Shown: positions 29,010 to 38,382, numbered from the stretch's first letter. The stretch is 64,000 nt of DNA from [Empedobacter] haloabium (GCA_008011715.2 CP136508.1:1550001-1614000); one strand, 5' to 3'. The notes: a model not told the origin generated them from the sequence alone. Program-made: numbers and translations.

Positions 29010-30320
29010 TTGAAAATCAGTATCTTTGGCTTGGGCTATGTGGGGGCAGTGTCGGCCGGTTGCCTGGCGACGGACGGACATGACGTGATCGGTGTGGACC
29101 CGAACCGCACCAAGGTGGACCTGATCAACCAGGGCACCACCCCCATCATCGAGAAAGACATCGGCGAGATGATTTCCAAGACCGTCAAGGAAGGCAAGCT
29201 GCGCGCCACCACCGATGTCCGCGATGCCGTACTGAATACCGACATGTCGCTGATCTGCGTGGGTACCCCGTCCCAGCTGAACGGCAACCTGGACCTGTCG
29301 CACGTGCGCAAGGTGTGCGAGCAGATCGGCGAGGCCATCAAGGAAAAGAACAGCTTCCACGTCGTCGTGGCCCGCAGCACGATGCTGCCAGGCTCCATGC
29401 GCGCGGTCGTCATCCCGACCCTGGAAGCGGCTTCCGGCAAGAAGGCCGGCGTCGACTTCGGCGTCTGCAACAACCCTGAATTCCTGCGCGAAGGCACGGC
29501 GGTGTACGACTACTACCACCCGCCGAAGACCGTCGTGGGCGAGACCGACGAGCGCGCCGGCGAGATGCTGGTCAAGCTGTACGAGAAGATGGATGCGCCG
29601 CTGGTGCGCACCGACGTCGAGACGGCCGAGATGGTCAAGTACACCGACAACACCTGGCACGCCGTCAAGGTCGCCTTCGCCAACGAGATCGGCAACATCT
29701 GCAAGGCCGTGGGCATCGACGGCCACAAGGTCATGGAGATCTTCTGCCAGGATACCAAGCTGAACCTGTCGCCTTACTACATGAAGCCCGGCTTCGCGTT
29801 CGGCGGCTCCTGCCTGCCGAAGGACGTGCGCGCGTTGACCTACAAGGCCCGTTCGCTGGACCTGGAACTGCCGCTGCTGGACTCGATCCTGCCGTCGAAC
29901 CGCAAGCAGGTGGAGAAGGGCGTCAACATGATCGTCGACAAGGGCAACCGCAAGGTCGGCATCCTGGGCTTCTCGTTCAAGGCCGGCACCGACGACCTGC
30001 GCGAATCGCCGCTGGTGGACGTGATCGAGCACCTGCTGGGCAAGGGCTACGAGCTGAAGCTGTACGACAAGAACGTCAACCTGGCCGCGCTGACCGGCGC
30101 CAACCAGGACTACATCCTGAACCACATTCCGCACATCTCGAAGCTGATGGTGAACTCGATGGAGGAAGTGCTGGCCTTCGCCGACACGGTCGTCATCGGC
30201 AACGGCGCCGCCGAATTCAAGGAAGTGCCGGCGCTGCTGAAGGACGGCCAGGTCATCGTCGACCTCGTGCGCATCAGCAAGGAGCAGAGCGGAGGTCAGT
30301 ACGATGGCATCTGCTGGTAA
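29010..30320 (+). CDS. algD: GDP-mannose 6-dehydrogenase (AlgD type)
   Basis: A 436-residue NAD-dependent enzyme oxidising GDP-mannose to GDP-mannuronate. It starts at TTG 29010 with AAGGAG seven bases upstream. The protein begins MKISIFGLGYVGAVSAGCLA and keeps VGTPSQLNGNLDLSHV, NNPEFLREGTAVYDYYHPP and GFAFGGSCLPKDVRAL. Its length and the position of the catalytic Cys (268) equal those of Pseudomonas AlgD, and it ends in ICW as AlgD does, so it is closer to AlgD than to UDP-glucose dehydrogenases. With the algA-type gene downstream it implies mannuronate in the exopolysaccharide. No alg8/alg44 homologue is in the window. Confidence 0.92.
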   Translation: MKISIFGLGYVGAVSAGCLATDGHDVIGVDPNRTKVDLINQGTTPIIEKDIGEMISKTVKEGKLRATTDVRDAVLNTDMSLICVGTPSQLNGNLDLSHVRKVCEQIGEAIKEKNSFHVVVARSTMLPGSMRAVVIPTLEAASGKKAGVDFGVCNNPEFLREGTAVYDYYHPPKTVVGETDERAGEMLVKLYEKMDAPLVRTDVETAEMVKYTDNTWHAVKVAFANEIGNICKAVGIDGHKVMEIFCQDTKLNLSPYYMKPGFAFGGSCLPKDVRALTYKARSLDLELPLLDSILPSNRKQVEKGVNMIVDKGNRKVGILGFSFKAGTDDLRESPLVDVIEHLLGKGYELKLYDKNVNLAALTGANQDYILNHIPHISKLMVNSMEEVLAFADTVVIGNGAAEFKEVPALLKDGQVIVDLVRISKEQSGGQYDGICW

Positions 30321-31572
30321 TCCAGTCCAGCGCGGCGGCCATGGCCGCCGGGTCCTGATCCTGGTCGAGAACCTGCCGTCGCCGTTCGACCGCCGCGTGT
30401 GGCAGGAAGCCACCACGCTGTACGCGAACGGCTACCAGGTGTCGATCATCTGCCCGACCGGCAAGGGGCACGAAAGCCGCTACGAGGAAATCGACGGCAT
30501 CCACATCTACCGCTACAAGCTGCCGCTGGAAGCGGAGGGCGCGAAGGGTTATGCGATCGAGTATTCGGCGGCGCTGTTCCACACCTTCCGCCTGGCGTGG
30601 AAGGTGCTGCGCGAGCGCGGCTTCGACATCATCCATGCGTGCAACCCGCCCGACCTGCTGTTCCTGATCGGCGGCTTCTTCAAGCTCACCATGGGCAAGA
30701 AGTTCGTGTTCGACCATCACGACATCAACCCGGAGCTGTACGAAGCGAAGTTCGGCCGCCGCGATTTCTTCTACAAGCTGATGGTGCTGTTCGAGCGCTG
30801 GTCGTTCAAGACGTCCGACGTGTCGATCGCCACCAACGAATCGTACAAGCGCATCGCCATCGAGCGCGGCGGCATGAACCCGGACAAGGTCTACGTCGTG
30901 CGCAGCGGTCCGAAGCTCGATCGCCTGCGCATCCTGCCGCCGGTCGAGAGCCTGAAGAAGGGCAAGCGCTTCCTGGTCGGCTACGTCGGCGTGATGGGCG
31001 CGCAGGAAGGCATCGACCTGCTGCTGGAAGCGGCCAAATACCTGATCGTCGACATGGGCCGGAAGGACGTGCATTTCGGCCTGGTGGGCGGCGGCACGTC
31101 GCTGGACCAGATGAAGCAGCTGGCCGTGAAGATGGGCATTGCCGACCACGTCACGTTCACCGGCCGGGTGCCGGACCAGGACCTCTTGGAGATGCTGAAC
31201 ACGGCCGACGTCTGCGTCAATCCGGACGTGGCCAACGACATGAACGACAAGTCCACCATGAACAAGATCATGGAGTACATGGCGCTGGGCAAGCCGATCG
31301 TGCAGTTCGACCTGGTCGAAGGCAAGGTCTCGGCCCAGGAAGCGTCGCTGTACGCGCTGAAGAACGATCCGGTGGACATGGCCAGGAAGATCGCCGAGCT
31401 GCTGGACGACCCGGCGCGGCGCGAGCGCATGGGGGCCTATGGCCGCCACCGCGTGGTCAACGAACTGGAATGGGAATACGAGGCACCGAAACTGCTGGCG
31501 GCCTACGAGCGGCTGTACTCGGCCAACGCTCCGCTGCCCGGTGCCGTACCGCCATCATATAAAGGAAGCTGA
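30304..31572 (+). CDS. Family 4 glycosyltransferase
   Basis: A 422-residue GT-B enzyme. It begins with RVLILVENLPSPFDRRVWQE, the acceptor-domain motif common in EPS GT4 enzymes, and contains FDIIHACNPPDLLF. The donor domain has VGYVGVMGAQEGIDLLLEA, then a STMNKIMEYMALGKPIVQFD segment that corresponds to the EX7E region. ATG 30304 lies inside the end of algD behind a GGAGG site, giving a 17-base overlap and probable coupling. It is a candidate for the enzyme using the GDP- or UDP-sugars made here. Confidence 0.9.
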   Translation: MASAGNPVQRGGHGRRVLILVENLPSPFDRRVWQEATTLYANGYQVSIICPTGKGHESRYEEIDGIHIYRYKLPLEAEGAKGYAIEYSAALFHTFRLAWKVLRERGFDIIHACNPPDLLFLIGGFFKLTMGKKFVFDHHDINPELYEAKFGRRDFFYKLMVLFERWSFKTSDVSIATNESYKRIAIERGGMNPDKVYVVRSGPKLDRLRILPPVESLKKGKRFLVGYVGVMGAQEGIDLLLEAAKYLIVDMGRKDVHFGLVGGGTSLDQMKQLAVKMGIADHVTFTGRVPDQDLLEMLNTADVCVNPDVANDMNDKSTMNKIMEYMALGKPIVQFDLVEGKVSAQEASLYALKNDPVDMARKIAELLDDPARRERMGAYGRHRVVNELEWEYEAPKLLAAYERLYSANAPLPGAVPPSYKGS

Positions 31573-32571
31573 ATGAAAATCCTGGTTACCGGAGGCATGG
31601 GCTATATCGGCTCGCATACGGTCGTGGAGCTGGCGCAGGCCGGACATGACGTCGTGGTGGTCGATAACCTGTCGAACGCGGATCCGTCCGTGCGCGCGCG
31701 CGTGGCGAAAATCACGGGCAAGGAGTTTGAATTCGTCGAAGCGGACATCCGCGACCGTGCCGCCATGGAGGCGGCGTTCGCGGCCCACAAGGTCGACGCG
31801 GTGATCCACTTCGCCGGCCTGAAGGCCGTGGGCGAGTCGGTGGCGCAGCCGCTGCGCTACTACGACAACAACGTCTCGGGCAGCGTGGTGCTGTTCGAGA
31901 CGATGGCCAAGTTCAACGTCAAGTCGCTCGTGTTCAGTTCCTCGGCGACGGTGTACGGCGACCCTGCCACGGTACCCATCACGGAAGAGTTCCCGCTGTC
32001 GGCCACCAATCCCTACGGCCGCAGCAAGCTGATGATCGAAGAGATCCTGCGCGACCTGTACAAGGCCGACAACACGTGGTCGATCGCCTTGCTGCGCTAC
32101 TTCAACCCGGTCGGCGCGCACGAGAGTGGCCTGATTGGCGAAGAGCCGAGCGGCATTCCGAACAACCTGCTGCCCTACGTGGCGCAGGTGGCGGAAGGCC
32201 GGCGCGAGTTCCTGTCCGTCTACGGTGGCGATTATCCGACGCCGGACGGCACCGGCGTGCGCGACTACATCCACGTCGTCGACCTGGCCATCGGCCACGT
32301 CAAGACCCTCGACAAGCTGGCGACAGGGTCTGGCATTTATACCTACAATCTTGGAACGGGCCGGGGTAACAGTGTCCTGGAAATGGTCCGCGCCTTCGAG
32401 GCCGCCAGCGGCCGGAAGGTTCCATACAAGATCGTCGACAGACGACCCGGAGACATTGCGTCCTGCTATGCCGACACGGCGCGCGCCGAGCGCGAACTGG
32501 GTTGGAAAGCACAGTATGACATCGCGCGCATGTGCACCGATGCATGGCGCTGGCAATCCTCACCGAAATAA
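31573..32571 (+). CDS. galE: UDP-glucose 4-epimerase
   Basis: A 332-residue short-chain dehydrogenase/reductase interconverting UDP-glucose and UDP-galactose. NAD binding is shown by [10 protein letters not shown] (GxxGxxG) at residues 6-15. The catalytic triad is Ser124 ([10 protein letters not shown]), Tyr148 and Lys152 (NPYGRSKLM). The sugar-binding region [15 protein letters not shown] and the C-terminal [12 protein letters not shown] are intact. It starts one base after the preceding stop. It provides UDP-galactose for the repeat unit; UDP-GlcNAc activity cannot be excluded. Confidence 0.95.
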   Translation: MKILVTGGMGYIGSHTVVELAQAGHDVVVVDNLSNADPSVRARVAKITGKEFEFVEADIRDRAAMEAAFAAHKVDAVIHFAGLKAVGESVAQPLRYYDNNVSGSVVLFETMAKFNVKSLVFSSSATVYGDPATVPITEEFPLSATNPYGRSKLMIEEILRDLYKADNTWSIALLRYFNPVGAHESGLIGEEPSGIPNNLLPYVAQVAEGRREFLSVYGGDYPTPDGTGVRDYIHVVDLAIGHVKTLDKLATGSGIYTYNLGTGRGNSVLEMVRAFEAASGRKVPYKIVDRRPGDIASCYADTARAERELGWKAQYDIARMCTDAWRWQSSPK

Positions 32572-32589
32572 TTTCCGAAGGGGTTACAG

Positions 32590-33759
32590 ATGAAAGCAAT
32601 GATCCTCGCTGCCGGCAAAGGCACGCGCGTTCGCCCACTGACCTATGAGCTGCCGAAGCCGATGATTCCGATCCTGGGCAAGCCGGTCATGGCTTACCTG
32701 GTGGAGCACCTGGCCCGTTACGGCGTGACCGAAATCATGGTCAACGTCAGCTATCTGCACGAAAAGATCGAAGAGTATTTTGGCGAAGGCCACCAGTTCG
32801 GTGTCCAGATCGGCTACTCGTTCGAAGGCTACACGAACGACGAGGGCGAGGTCGTGCCCGAGCCGCTGGGTTCCGCCGGCGGCATGAAGAAGATCCAGGA
32901 ATTCGGCGGTTTCTTCGACGAAACCACCATCGTGCTGTGCGGCGATGCGCTGATCGACCTGGATCTGAAGTCCGCGCTGTTCGAGCACCGCCGCAAGGGC
33001 GCGCTGGCCACCGTCATCACGCGCGAAGTACCGCTGGACAAGGTCTCCAGCTACGGCGTCGTCGTCAGCGACAAGGACGGCCGCATCACCGAATTCCAGG
33101 AGAAACCGTCGCCGGAAGAAGCCAAGTCCAATTGCGCCAGCACGGGCATCTACATCTTCGAACCGGAAGTGATCGACCTGATCCCGGCCGACCGCCCGTT
33201 CGATATCGGCTCCGAGCTGTTCCCGCTGCTGGCCGAGAAGGGCATGCCGTTCTACAGCCAGACGCGCAAGTTCAACTGGATCGACATCGGCTCCGTCAAG
33301 GACTACTGGGAAGTGCTGCAGGGTGTCTTGCTGGGCGAAGTGACGAACATGAACGTGCCCGGCATCCAGGTCGACGAAGGCCTGTGGGTTGGCCTGAACA
33401 CGAGCATCGACTGGAGCGAAGGCACCCGCATCGAGGGTCCGGTGTACATCGGCTCCGGTGTCAAGATCGACGCCGGCGCGACGATCATCGGCCCGACCTG
33501 GATCGGCCACGGCAGCCACATCTGTGCCGGCGCCACCGTGACGCGCAGCGTGCTGTTCGAATACACCCGAGTGTTACCGGATGTTACGCTCGACGAATTG
33601 ATCGTCTTCAAGGATTATAGTGTGGACCGGTCGGGCGAAATGAAGCATATTTCACAATACGAGTCCGGTGAATGGGCCAATGCACGCGACCGTCGCGCCG
33701 CCCGCCGCCGTGAAGAACCGACTGCAGAATTACATCAATTACAACAGAAGAAAGCATGA
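32590..33759 (+). CDS. Sugar-phosphate nucleotidyltransferase with left-handed beta-helix domain
   Basis: A 389-residue NDP-sugar pyrophosphorylase. The N-terminal nucleotidyltransferase motif is AMILAAGKGTRVRPLTYELP-like, with KPMIPILGKPVMAYL and the metal site CGDALIDLDL. A hexapeptide-repeat left-handed beta-helix follows (about residues 260-350: IEGPVYIGSGVKIDAGATI). Architecture is that of eukaryote-like mannose-1-phosphate guanylyltransferases and of GlmU-like or RmlA-like proteins; the nucleotide (GTP or UTP) is uncertain. It overlaps the algA-type gene by four bases. The last 35 residues are low complexity. Confidence 0.85.
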   Translation: MKAMILAAGKGTRVRPLTYELPKPMIPILGKPVMAYLVEHLARYGVTEIMVNVSYLHEKIEEYFGEGHQFGVQIGYSFEGYTNDEGEVVPEPLGSAGGMKKIQEFGGFFDETTIVLCGDALIDLDLKSALFEHRRKGALATVITREVPLDKVSSYGVVVSDKDGRITEFQEKPSPEEAKSNCASTGIYIFEPEVIDLIPADRPFDIGSELFPLLAEKGMPFYSQTRKFNWIDIGSVKDYWEVLQGVLLGEVTNMNVPGIQVDEGLWVGLNTSIDWSEGTRIEGPVYIGSGVKIDAGATIIGPTWIGHGSHICAGATVTRSVLFEYTRVLPDVTLDELIVFKDYSVDRSGEMKHISQYESGEWANARDRRAARRREEPTAELHQLQQKKA

Positions 33760-35186
33760 AGATATATCCCGTCATCCTGTCCGGCGGCGCCGGCACCCGC
33801 CTGTGGCCCCTGTCGCGTGCGGCCCTGCCAAAGCAATTGCTGCCCCTGGTCAACGACAAGACCATGTTGCAGGACACGGCACTGCGCGTGACGGGCCGCC
33901 CGAGCGGCGCGGCCCAGCTGATGCAGCCGCTGATCATCTGCGGTAACGAACATCGCTTCCTCGTTGCCGAGCAGCTGCGCGAAATCAACGTCAAGCCGCT
34001 CGGCATCCTGCTCGAGCCGGAAGGCCGCAACACGGCACCCGCGGTCGCCGCGGCGGCCCACTTCCTGAAGTCGATCGATCCGGAAGCGGTCATGCTGGTG
34101 CTGCCGGCCGACCACGTGATCGCGGACACCGAGGCGTTCCACGCCGCCATCGCGCGTGCCGCCAACCTGGTGCAGAACGGTGCCCTGGCCACCTTCGGCA
34201 TCGTGCCGACCGCGCCGGAAACGGGCTACGGCTACATCAAGAGCGGCGAACCGCTGCCGACCGAAGATCGCGGCTTCAAGGTCGAGCGCTTCGTCGAGAA
34301 GCCGGACCGTGCCACGGCCGAGGGCTTCGTCGCCGCCGGTAACTATTACTGGAACAGCGGCATGTTCCTGTTCCAGGCATCGAGCTACCTGAGCGAGCTG
34401 GAGCAGTTCCAGCCGGCGATCGCCAGCGCCTCCGCCGAGGCCGTCACCAAGGGCTACCGCGACCTCGACTTCTGCCGCCTGGACGAGACGGCATTCGCCG
34501 CCAGCCCGTCCGATTCGATCGACTATGCCGTGATGGAGCACACCCGTCACGCTGTCGTCGTGCCGGCATCGATCGGCTGGAGCGACGTGGGCTCGTGGTC
34601 CGCGCTGTGGGAAGTGCAGGAACGTAACGCGGAGGGCAATGCCTGCCGCGGCGACGTCTACCTCGATGGCGTGAAGAACTCGCTGGTGCGCGCGGAAAGC
34701 CGTTGCGTGGCCGTGATCGGTGTCGAGGACGTCGTCGTCGTCGAAACCAACGATGCGGTGCTGGTGGCGCACAAGGACCAGGTCCAGCGCGTCAAGCACG
34801 TCGTCGAGCACCTGAAGTGCCAGGACCGCACGGAACACCTGCATCACACCAAGGTGTACCGTCCGTGGGGCTGCTACGAAGGCATCGACATCGGCGACCG
34901 CTTCCAGGTCAAGCGCATCACGGTGAATCCGGGCGGCAAGCTGTCGCTGCAGATGCACCACCATCGCGCCGAGCACTGGATCGTCGTGTCCGGTACCGCC
35001 AAGGTGACGTGCGGCGACAAGGTCCAGCTGCTGACGGAGAACGAGTCCACCTACATCCCGATCGGCATGAACCACCGCCTGGAAAATCCGGGCAAGCTGC
35101 CCCTGCACCTGATCGAAGTGCAGTCCGGCAGCTACCTGGGTGAGGACGACATCGTCCGCTTCGAGGACGTCTACCAGCGCGCCTGA
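33756..35186 (+). CDS. algA: Bifunctional mannose-1-phosphate guanylyltransferase / mannose-6-phosphate isomerase (AlgA/ManC type)
   Basis: A 476-residue type II phosphomannose isomerase. N-terminal GTP-dependent pyrophosphorylase motifs: PVILSGGAGTRLWPLSR, FVEKPD and a VIVADHVI-like LPADHVIADT. The C-terminal cupin isomerase domain has YRPWGCYEGID and GGKLSLQMHHHRAEHWIVV, with the metal-binding HHHRAEHW and the late GMNHRLENPG. It makes GDP-mannose for AlgD and for mannosyl transfer. It is the last gene of the algD-led run and is followed by a 15-bp hairpin. Confidence 0.95.
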   Translation: MKIYPVILSGGAGTRLWPLSRAALPKQLLPLVNDKTMLQDTALRVTGRPSGAAQLMQPLIICGNEHRFLVAEQLREINVKPLGILLEPEGRNTAPAVAAAAHFLKSIDPEAVMLVLPADHVIADTEAFHAAIARAANLVQNGALATFGIVPTAPETGYGYIKSGEPLPTEDRGFKVERFVEKPDRATAEGFVAAGNYYWNSGMFLFQASSYLSELEQFQPAIASASAEAVTKGYRDLDFCRLDETAFAASPSDSIDYAVMEHTRHAVVVPASIGWSDVGSWSALWEVQERNAEGNACRGDVYLDGVKNSLVRAESRCVAVIGVEDVVVVETNDAVLVAHKDQVQRVKHVVEHLKCQDRTEHLHHTKVYRPWGCYEGIDIGDRFQVKRITVNPGGKLSLQMHHHRAEHWIVVSGTAKVTCGDKVQLLTENESTYIPIGMNHRLENPGKLPLHLIEVQSGSYLGEDDIVRFEDVYQRA

Positions 35187-35209
35187 TCCGCGCCGTTGGC
35201 ACGAACGCG

Positions 35210-35250
35210 AATGCCGTACAGCATGAAGATGCTGTACGGCATTTCTACTT
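35210..35250 (+). terminator. Terminator-like hairpin after algA
   Basis: 15-bp perfect arms (35210-35224 and 35229-35243) with loop GAAG; the central part reads GCCGTACAGCAT. It is followed by TTTCTACTTTTG rather than a clean T-run, so termination may be partial. Confidence 0.7.
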
Positions 35251-35387
35251 TTGCGCCCATGCAACGCAAAGATGATACATGGCAACTTTCTATTACTAAT
35301 TTTTCATTTCTCTTGCGAAAGCTGCTACACTTCCGCTCAGCATTAATTATTGACTATGAGCCACTGGCGACGCCAGCAGGAGAACCC

Positions 35388-35915
35388 ATGAAAAAAATCA
35401 TTTTTGCAGCAACGCTGCTGGCCGCCTCGCTGGCCAACGCCGGTGCCGCCACCATCAGCTCGCCGGACGAGAGCCTGACACTGGTCACTGGCAAGAACTC
35501 GGTCAGCTTCGGCAACACCTTCGCCAATGCGAACGCAGGCGACATCTTCACCGACCGCTTCTACTTTACGCTGGCCAACGACGCCGACCTGTCGATCAAC
35601 GTCACGTCCACGCGCGCGTCGACCGACACCGACCTGATCCTGACTGGTGTCAGCCTGTTCGATGCCGAGACCAACACGGCCATCAATGGCAAGCGGCTGC
35701 TGACCGGCGTCAAGGAGTACTGGAAGCTGACCGCCAACGACCTGATCGCTGGCGACTACTACCTGGCTGTCAGCGGCAAGACCGTTGGCGCGGGCGGCTC
35801 CTTCGCCGGCAACGGCGTGATCGAGGTGAGCGCCGTCCCGGAACCGGGCACGGGCGCAATGCTGCTGGGTGGCCTGGCCGTCCTGGGCGTGGCCGCGCGC
35901 CGCCGTCGCAACTGA
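35388..35915 (+). CDS. FxDxF-type PEP-CTERM protein
   Basis: A 175-residue exported protein. Signal peptide residues 1-20 (MKKIIFAATLLAASLANAGA). The mature part contains FTDRFYF, the FxDxF-like motif of a recurrent PEP-CTERM family. The C-terminus has the sorting signal: VPEPGTGAMLLGGLAVLGV and then an Arg-rich tail ARRRRN. It is a probable substrate of XrtB. ATG 35388 follows AGGAGAACC; upstream in-frame codons run through the algA terminator and are not used. A sister gene follows after 14 bases. Confidence 0.9.
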   Translation: MKKIIFAATLLAASLANAGAATISSPDESLTLVTGKNSVSFGNTFANANAGDIFTDRFYFTLANDADLSINVTSTRASTDTDLILTGVSLFDAETNTAINGKRLLTGVKEYWKLTANDLIAGDYYLAVSGKTVGAGGSFAGNGVIEVSAVPEPGTGAMLLGGLAVLGVAARRRRN

Positions 35916-35929
35916 TATAGGGAGCTACC

Positions 35930-36481
35930 ATGACCAAACTGATCAAATACTGCCTGGCCGCCGCGCTGGCTTTCGGCACCGCCCAGGCGCACGCCGGTTA
36001 CATCGACCTGAGCCAGGTGCAAGACGTATCGGCCGTGCTGAACGATGCCAACTCGTACGACTTCGGCCACCGTATCGTGACGAACGCCGCCCCTGGCGCC
36101 GCCAACAACGGCTTTGCCGACCGCTACACGTTCGCGCTGAACACGGCTTACCAGACCAATGCGCTGATGACGTCGACGCTGTACAGCGATAACACCGGCC
36201 TCGTCATCACCGGTTTCAACCTGCGCACCGCCACTGGCGCGCTGGTGTTCGAGGGCAGCGTCAATCCGCTGTTCGACACCGCCGATCAGGCTTGGGGGTT
36301 CGAAGGCAACCGCGCGCTGGCCAGCGGCAACTACTACCTGGAAGTGACGGGCTATACGACCGCCGCCGACGCCAGCTACAGCGGCACCCTGGCCATCAAC
36401 GCCGTGCCGGAGCCGACCTCGCTGGCCCTGATGCTGGGCGGCCTGGCCGTGCTGGGCGTGGCAATGCGCCGCCGTGCCTGA
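35930..36481 (+). CDS. FxDxF-type PEP-CTERM protein, tandem paralogue
   Basis: A 183-residue exported protein with a signal peptide (ending AHA near residue 20). FADRYTF occupies the place of FTDRFYF in the preceding protein, and the C-terminal signal is VPEPTSLALMLGGLAVLGV plus AMRRRA. Similar length, order of features and 14-base spacing indicate tandem duplication followed by divergence. Expected to be sorted by XrtB. GGGAGCTACC precedes the ATG. A strong terminator follows. Confidence 0.9.
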   Translation: MTKLIKYCLAAALAFGTAQAHAGYIDLSQVQDVSAVLNDANSYDFGHRIVTNAAPGAANNGFADRYTFALNTAYQTNALMTSTLYSDNTGLVITGFNLRTATGALVFEGSVNPLFDTADQAWGFEGNRALASGNYYLEVTGYTTAADASYSGTLAINAVPEPTSLALMLGGLAVLGVAMRRRA

Positions 36482-36498
36482 GCGATGACGCTATAATG

Positions 36499-36528
36499 AA
36501 AACGGAAGCTGCGGCTTCCGTTTTTTTT
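36499..36528 (+). terminator. Rho-independent terminator after the PEP-CTERM pair
   Basis: CGGAAGC (36503-36509), loop TGCG, GCTTCCG (36514-36520), then eight T; flanking A and T residues extend the stem. Confidence 0.95.
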
Positions 36529-36553
36529 CGTCCGTTTTCGAGAGTGTCCTATC

Positions 36554-37564
36554 TTGCGTATCCTCCCATCCGCGCTGGCCTTGCTGCTGGCGGCATCCGG
36601 CGTCCAGGCCCAGGGGGCGATGCCCGGGCTGCAGCCCGCCCAGCTTGCCCTCGTCATCAACGACGACGAACCCAACAGCGTGGAGATCGGCGAGCTGTAC
36701 CGCGTGGCGCGCGGCATCCCCGAACGCAATGTCGTGCACGTGCGCATTCCGAACCGGCCGCGCAAGCTCGATAGCGAGCAGTTCGCGCGGTTGAAGCAGG
36801 AGATCGACGCCAAACTGGGGCCGGACGTGGAGGCGGTGCTGATGGTCTGGACGGCGCCTTACGCCGTCGAGTGCAACGGCATCACGGCGGCCTACACGCT
36901 GGGCTTCGACCCCGACCAGTGCGCCAAACCCTGCGGGCCGGGCCACCAGAGCGCGTTCTTCAATGCCGGGCCGGCGGTGCGCCCCTCGGAGCGCCAGCTG
37001 CGCTTGTCGATGCTGTTGCCGACCGAGTCCGTCGACCAGGCCCGCGCGCTGATCGAGCGCGGCAAGGCGGCAGGCTTCCGCACACCGGCCGCCGGCGCGT
37101 ATTTCCTGGTCACCAGCGAAGCTGCCCGCAACAGCCGTGCGCAGTTCTTCCCGCCGTCCGGCGCGGTACCCCAGCGCAAGCTGACCATACACACGCTGCG
37201 CGAAGATGCCATCGAGGGCAAGCGCGACGTCATGTTCTACCAGACCGGCAAGGCCCGGGTGGACAAGCTGGACACCCTGCGTTTCCTGCCGGGCGCGCTG
37301 GCCGATCACCTGACGTCGTTCGGCGGCGACTTGCTGGGAGAAGGGCAGATGAGCAGCCTGCGCTGGCTCGAGGCGGGTGCGACGGCAAGCTACGGCACCG
37401 TCAGCGAGCCGTGCAATTTCTGGCAGAAGTTTCCGAATCCGAACCTGCTGCTGCGCCACTACCTGAACGGCGCCAGCGCCATCGAAACCTACTGGCGCAG
37501 CGTCGCCTGGCCCGCGCAGGGCGTCTTTATCGGCGACCCGCTGGCGGCGCCTTACCGGCGCTGA
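36554..37564 (+). CDS. TIGR03790 family exported protein
   Basis: A 336-residue protein with a signal peptide (SALALLLAASGVQAQ). The sequence has the TIGR03790 pattern: QLALVINDDEPNSVEIGELY at the start, PERNVVHVRIP, and the late SSLRWLEAGATASYGTVSEP followed by NLLLRHYLNGASAIETYWRS. The family is of unknown function and is often found in genomes with exosortases. The start is TTG 36554 with a weak site (GAGAG). It converges on the next, minus-strand PEP-CTERM gene with a 13-base overlap of the 3' ends. Confidence 0.85.
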   Translation: MRILPSALALLLAASGVQAQGAMPGLQPAQLALVINDDEPNSVEIGELYRVARGIPERNVVHVRIPNRPRKLDSEQFARLKQEIDAKLGPDVEAVLMVWTAPYAVECNGITAAYTLGFDPDQCAKPCGPGHQSAFFNAGPAVRPSERQLRLSMLLPTESVDQARALIERGKAAGFRTPAAGAYFLVTSEAARNSRAQFFPPSGAVPQRKLTIHTLREDAIEGKRDVMFYQTGKARVDKLDTLRFLPGALADHLTSFGGDLLGEGQMSSLRWLEAGATASYGTVSEPCNFWQKFPNPNLLLRHYLNGASAIETYWRSVAWPAQGVFIGDPLAAPYRR

Positions 37565-38280
37565 CGACGCGCCCGGGCGGCCAGCAAGGCGAACCCGCCC
37601 AGCAGCATGGCCCACGTGGCCGGTTCCGGCACCGGCGTCGTGGCGTCGGCGTCGTCGGCGCTCATGCGCCCGCCCGCGCGCGACGTCAGTGCGCCGCCCG
37701 CCAGGCCCGGATTGGCGGCGCCCTCGATGCCGGCCATCACCGAACGCAGCGTGAACTGGCCGGCAGCGAGGCCGTGCACCGTCTCCATCCCATACCCGGG
37801 CACCGCATTGCCCAACGGGCCCGCGATCGGTTCGAACGGTATTTGCTGGCTGAACAGGTCTTCGCCGTAGCGGTGTCCCCAGCCGCCCGCGCCGCTGCGC
37901 TGCATGTCCTGCGACAGGTCGACGGTCACGACCCGGCCGCCCGAGCGCAGCCGATGCGTGTCGGCCGTATCGGCAAAGCGGTGCGCCAGGCCCTCATCCG
38001 CCGTGGCGCCGTCCGCGTCGCCTGGCGTACCTCCGCCATTGCCACGGCTGGCCTGGCGGATGGCGCCATCCTGCAGGGCGCAGACGCCGCGGCCGTCGAG
38101 ATCGGCCTGGCGGCGCTGCGCCCCCGCCTGCGCGTGTTCCTGCATGGTTTCGCTGCACGTACGCTGCTTGCGCTGCTCCGGCGCCGGTGCGGCGGCGGCG
38201 GGTAACGCCAGTACGCAGGAAATGAAGATGAGCGGGGCGAAGCGGGCGGGGAGAGCGGTCACGGCGGTCTTTCTAATCAA
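37552..38280 (-). CDS. PEP-CTERM protein of unknown family
   Basis: About 242 residues. The C-terminus has a clear sorting signal, VPEPATWAMLLGGFALLAA, followed by an Arg-rich tail. An N-terminal signal peptide (LIFISCVLALPAAAAPAPE) is visible. The middle is hydrophilic with Arg/Gln/Asp-rich stretches and no recognised domain. The 5' end is uncertain: TTG 38280 lacks a ribosome binding site, while GTG 38262 has AGAAAG six bases upstream and leaves the signal peptide intact. Its 3' end overlaps the TIGR03790 gene by 13 bases. Confidence 0.75.
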   Translation of the reverse strand: MIRKTAVTALPARFAPLIFISCVLALPAAAAPAPEQRKQRTCSETMQEHAQAGAQRRQADLDGRGVCALQDGAIRQASRGNGGGTPGDADGATADEGLAHRFADTADTHRLRSGGRVVTVDLSQDMQRSGAGGWGHRYGEDLFSQQIPFEPIAGPLGNAVPGYGMETVHGLAAGQFTLRSVMAGIEGAANPGLAGGALTSRAGGRMSADDADATTPVPEPATWAMLLGGFALLAARARRQRR

Positions 38281-38382
38281 ACATGATAGTTGTCAAACCG
38301 CAATTTACCATGAAATGATGCCGTTGATAATCTATTGTTGATTTTAGACATTTCGCCAGCCGTTGCGTCGGCGCCGCAGCGG

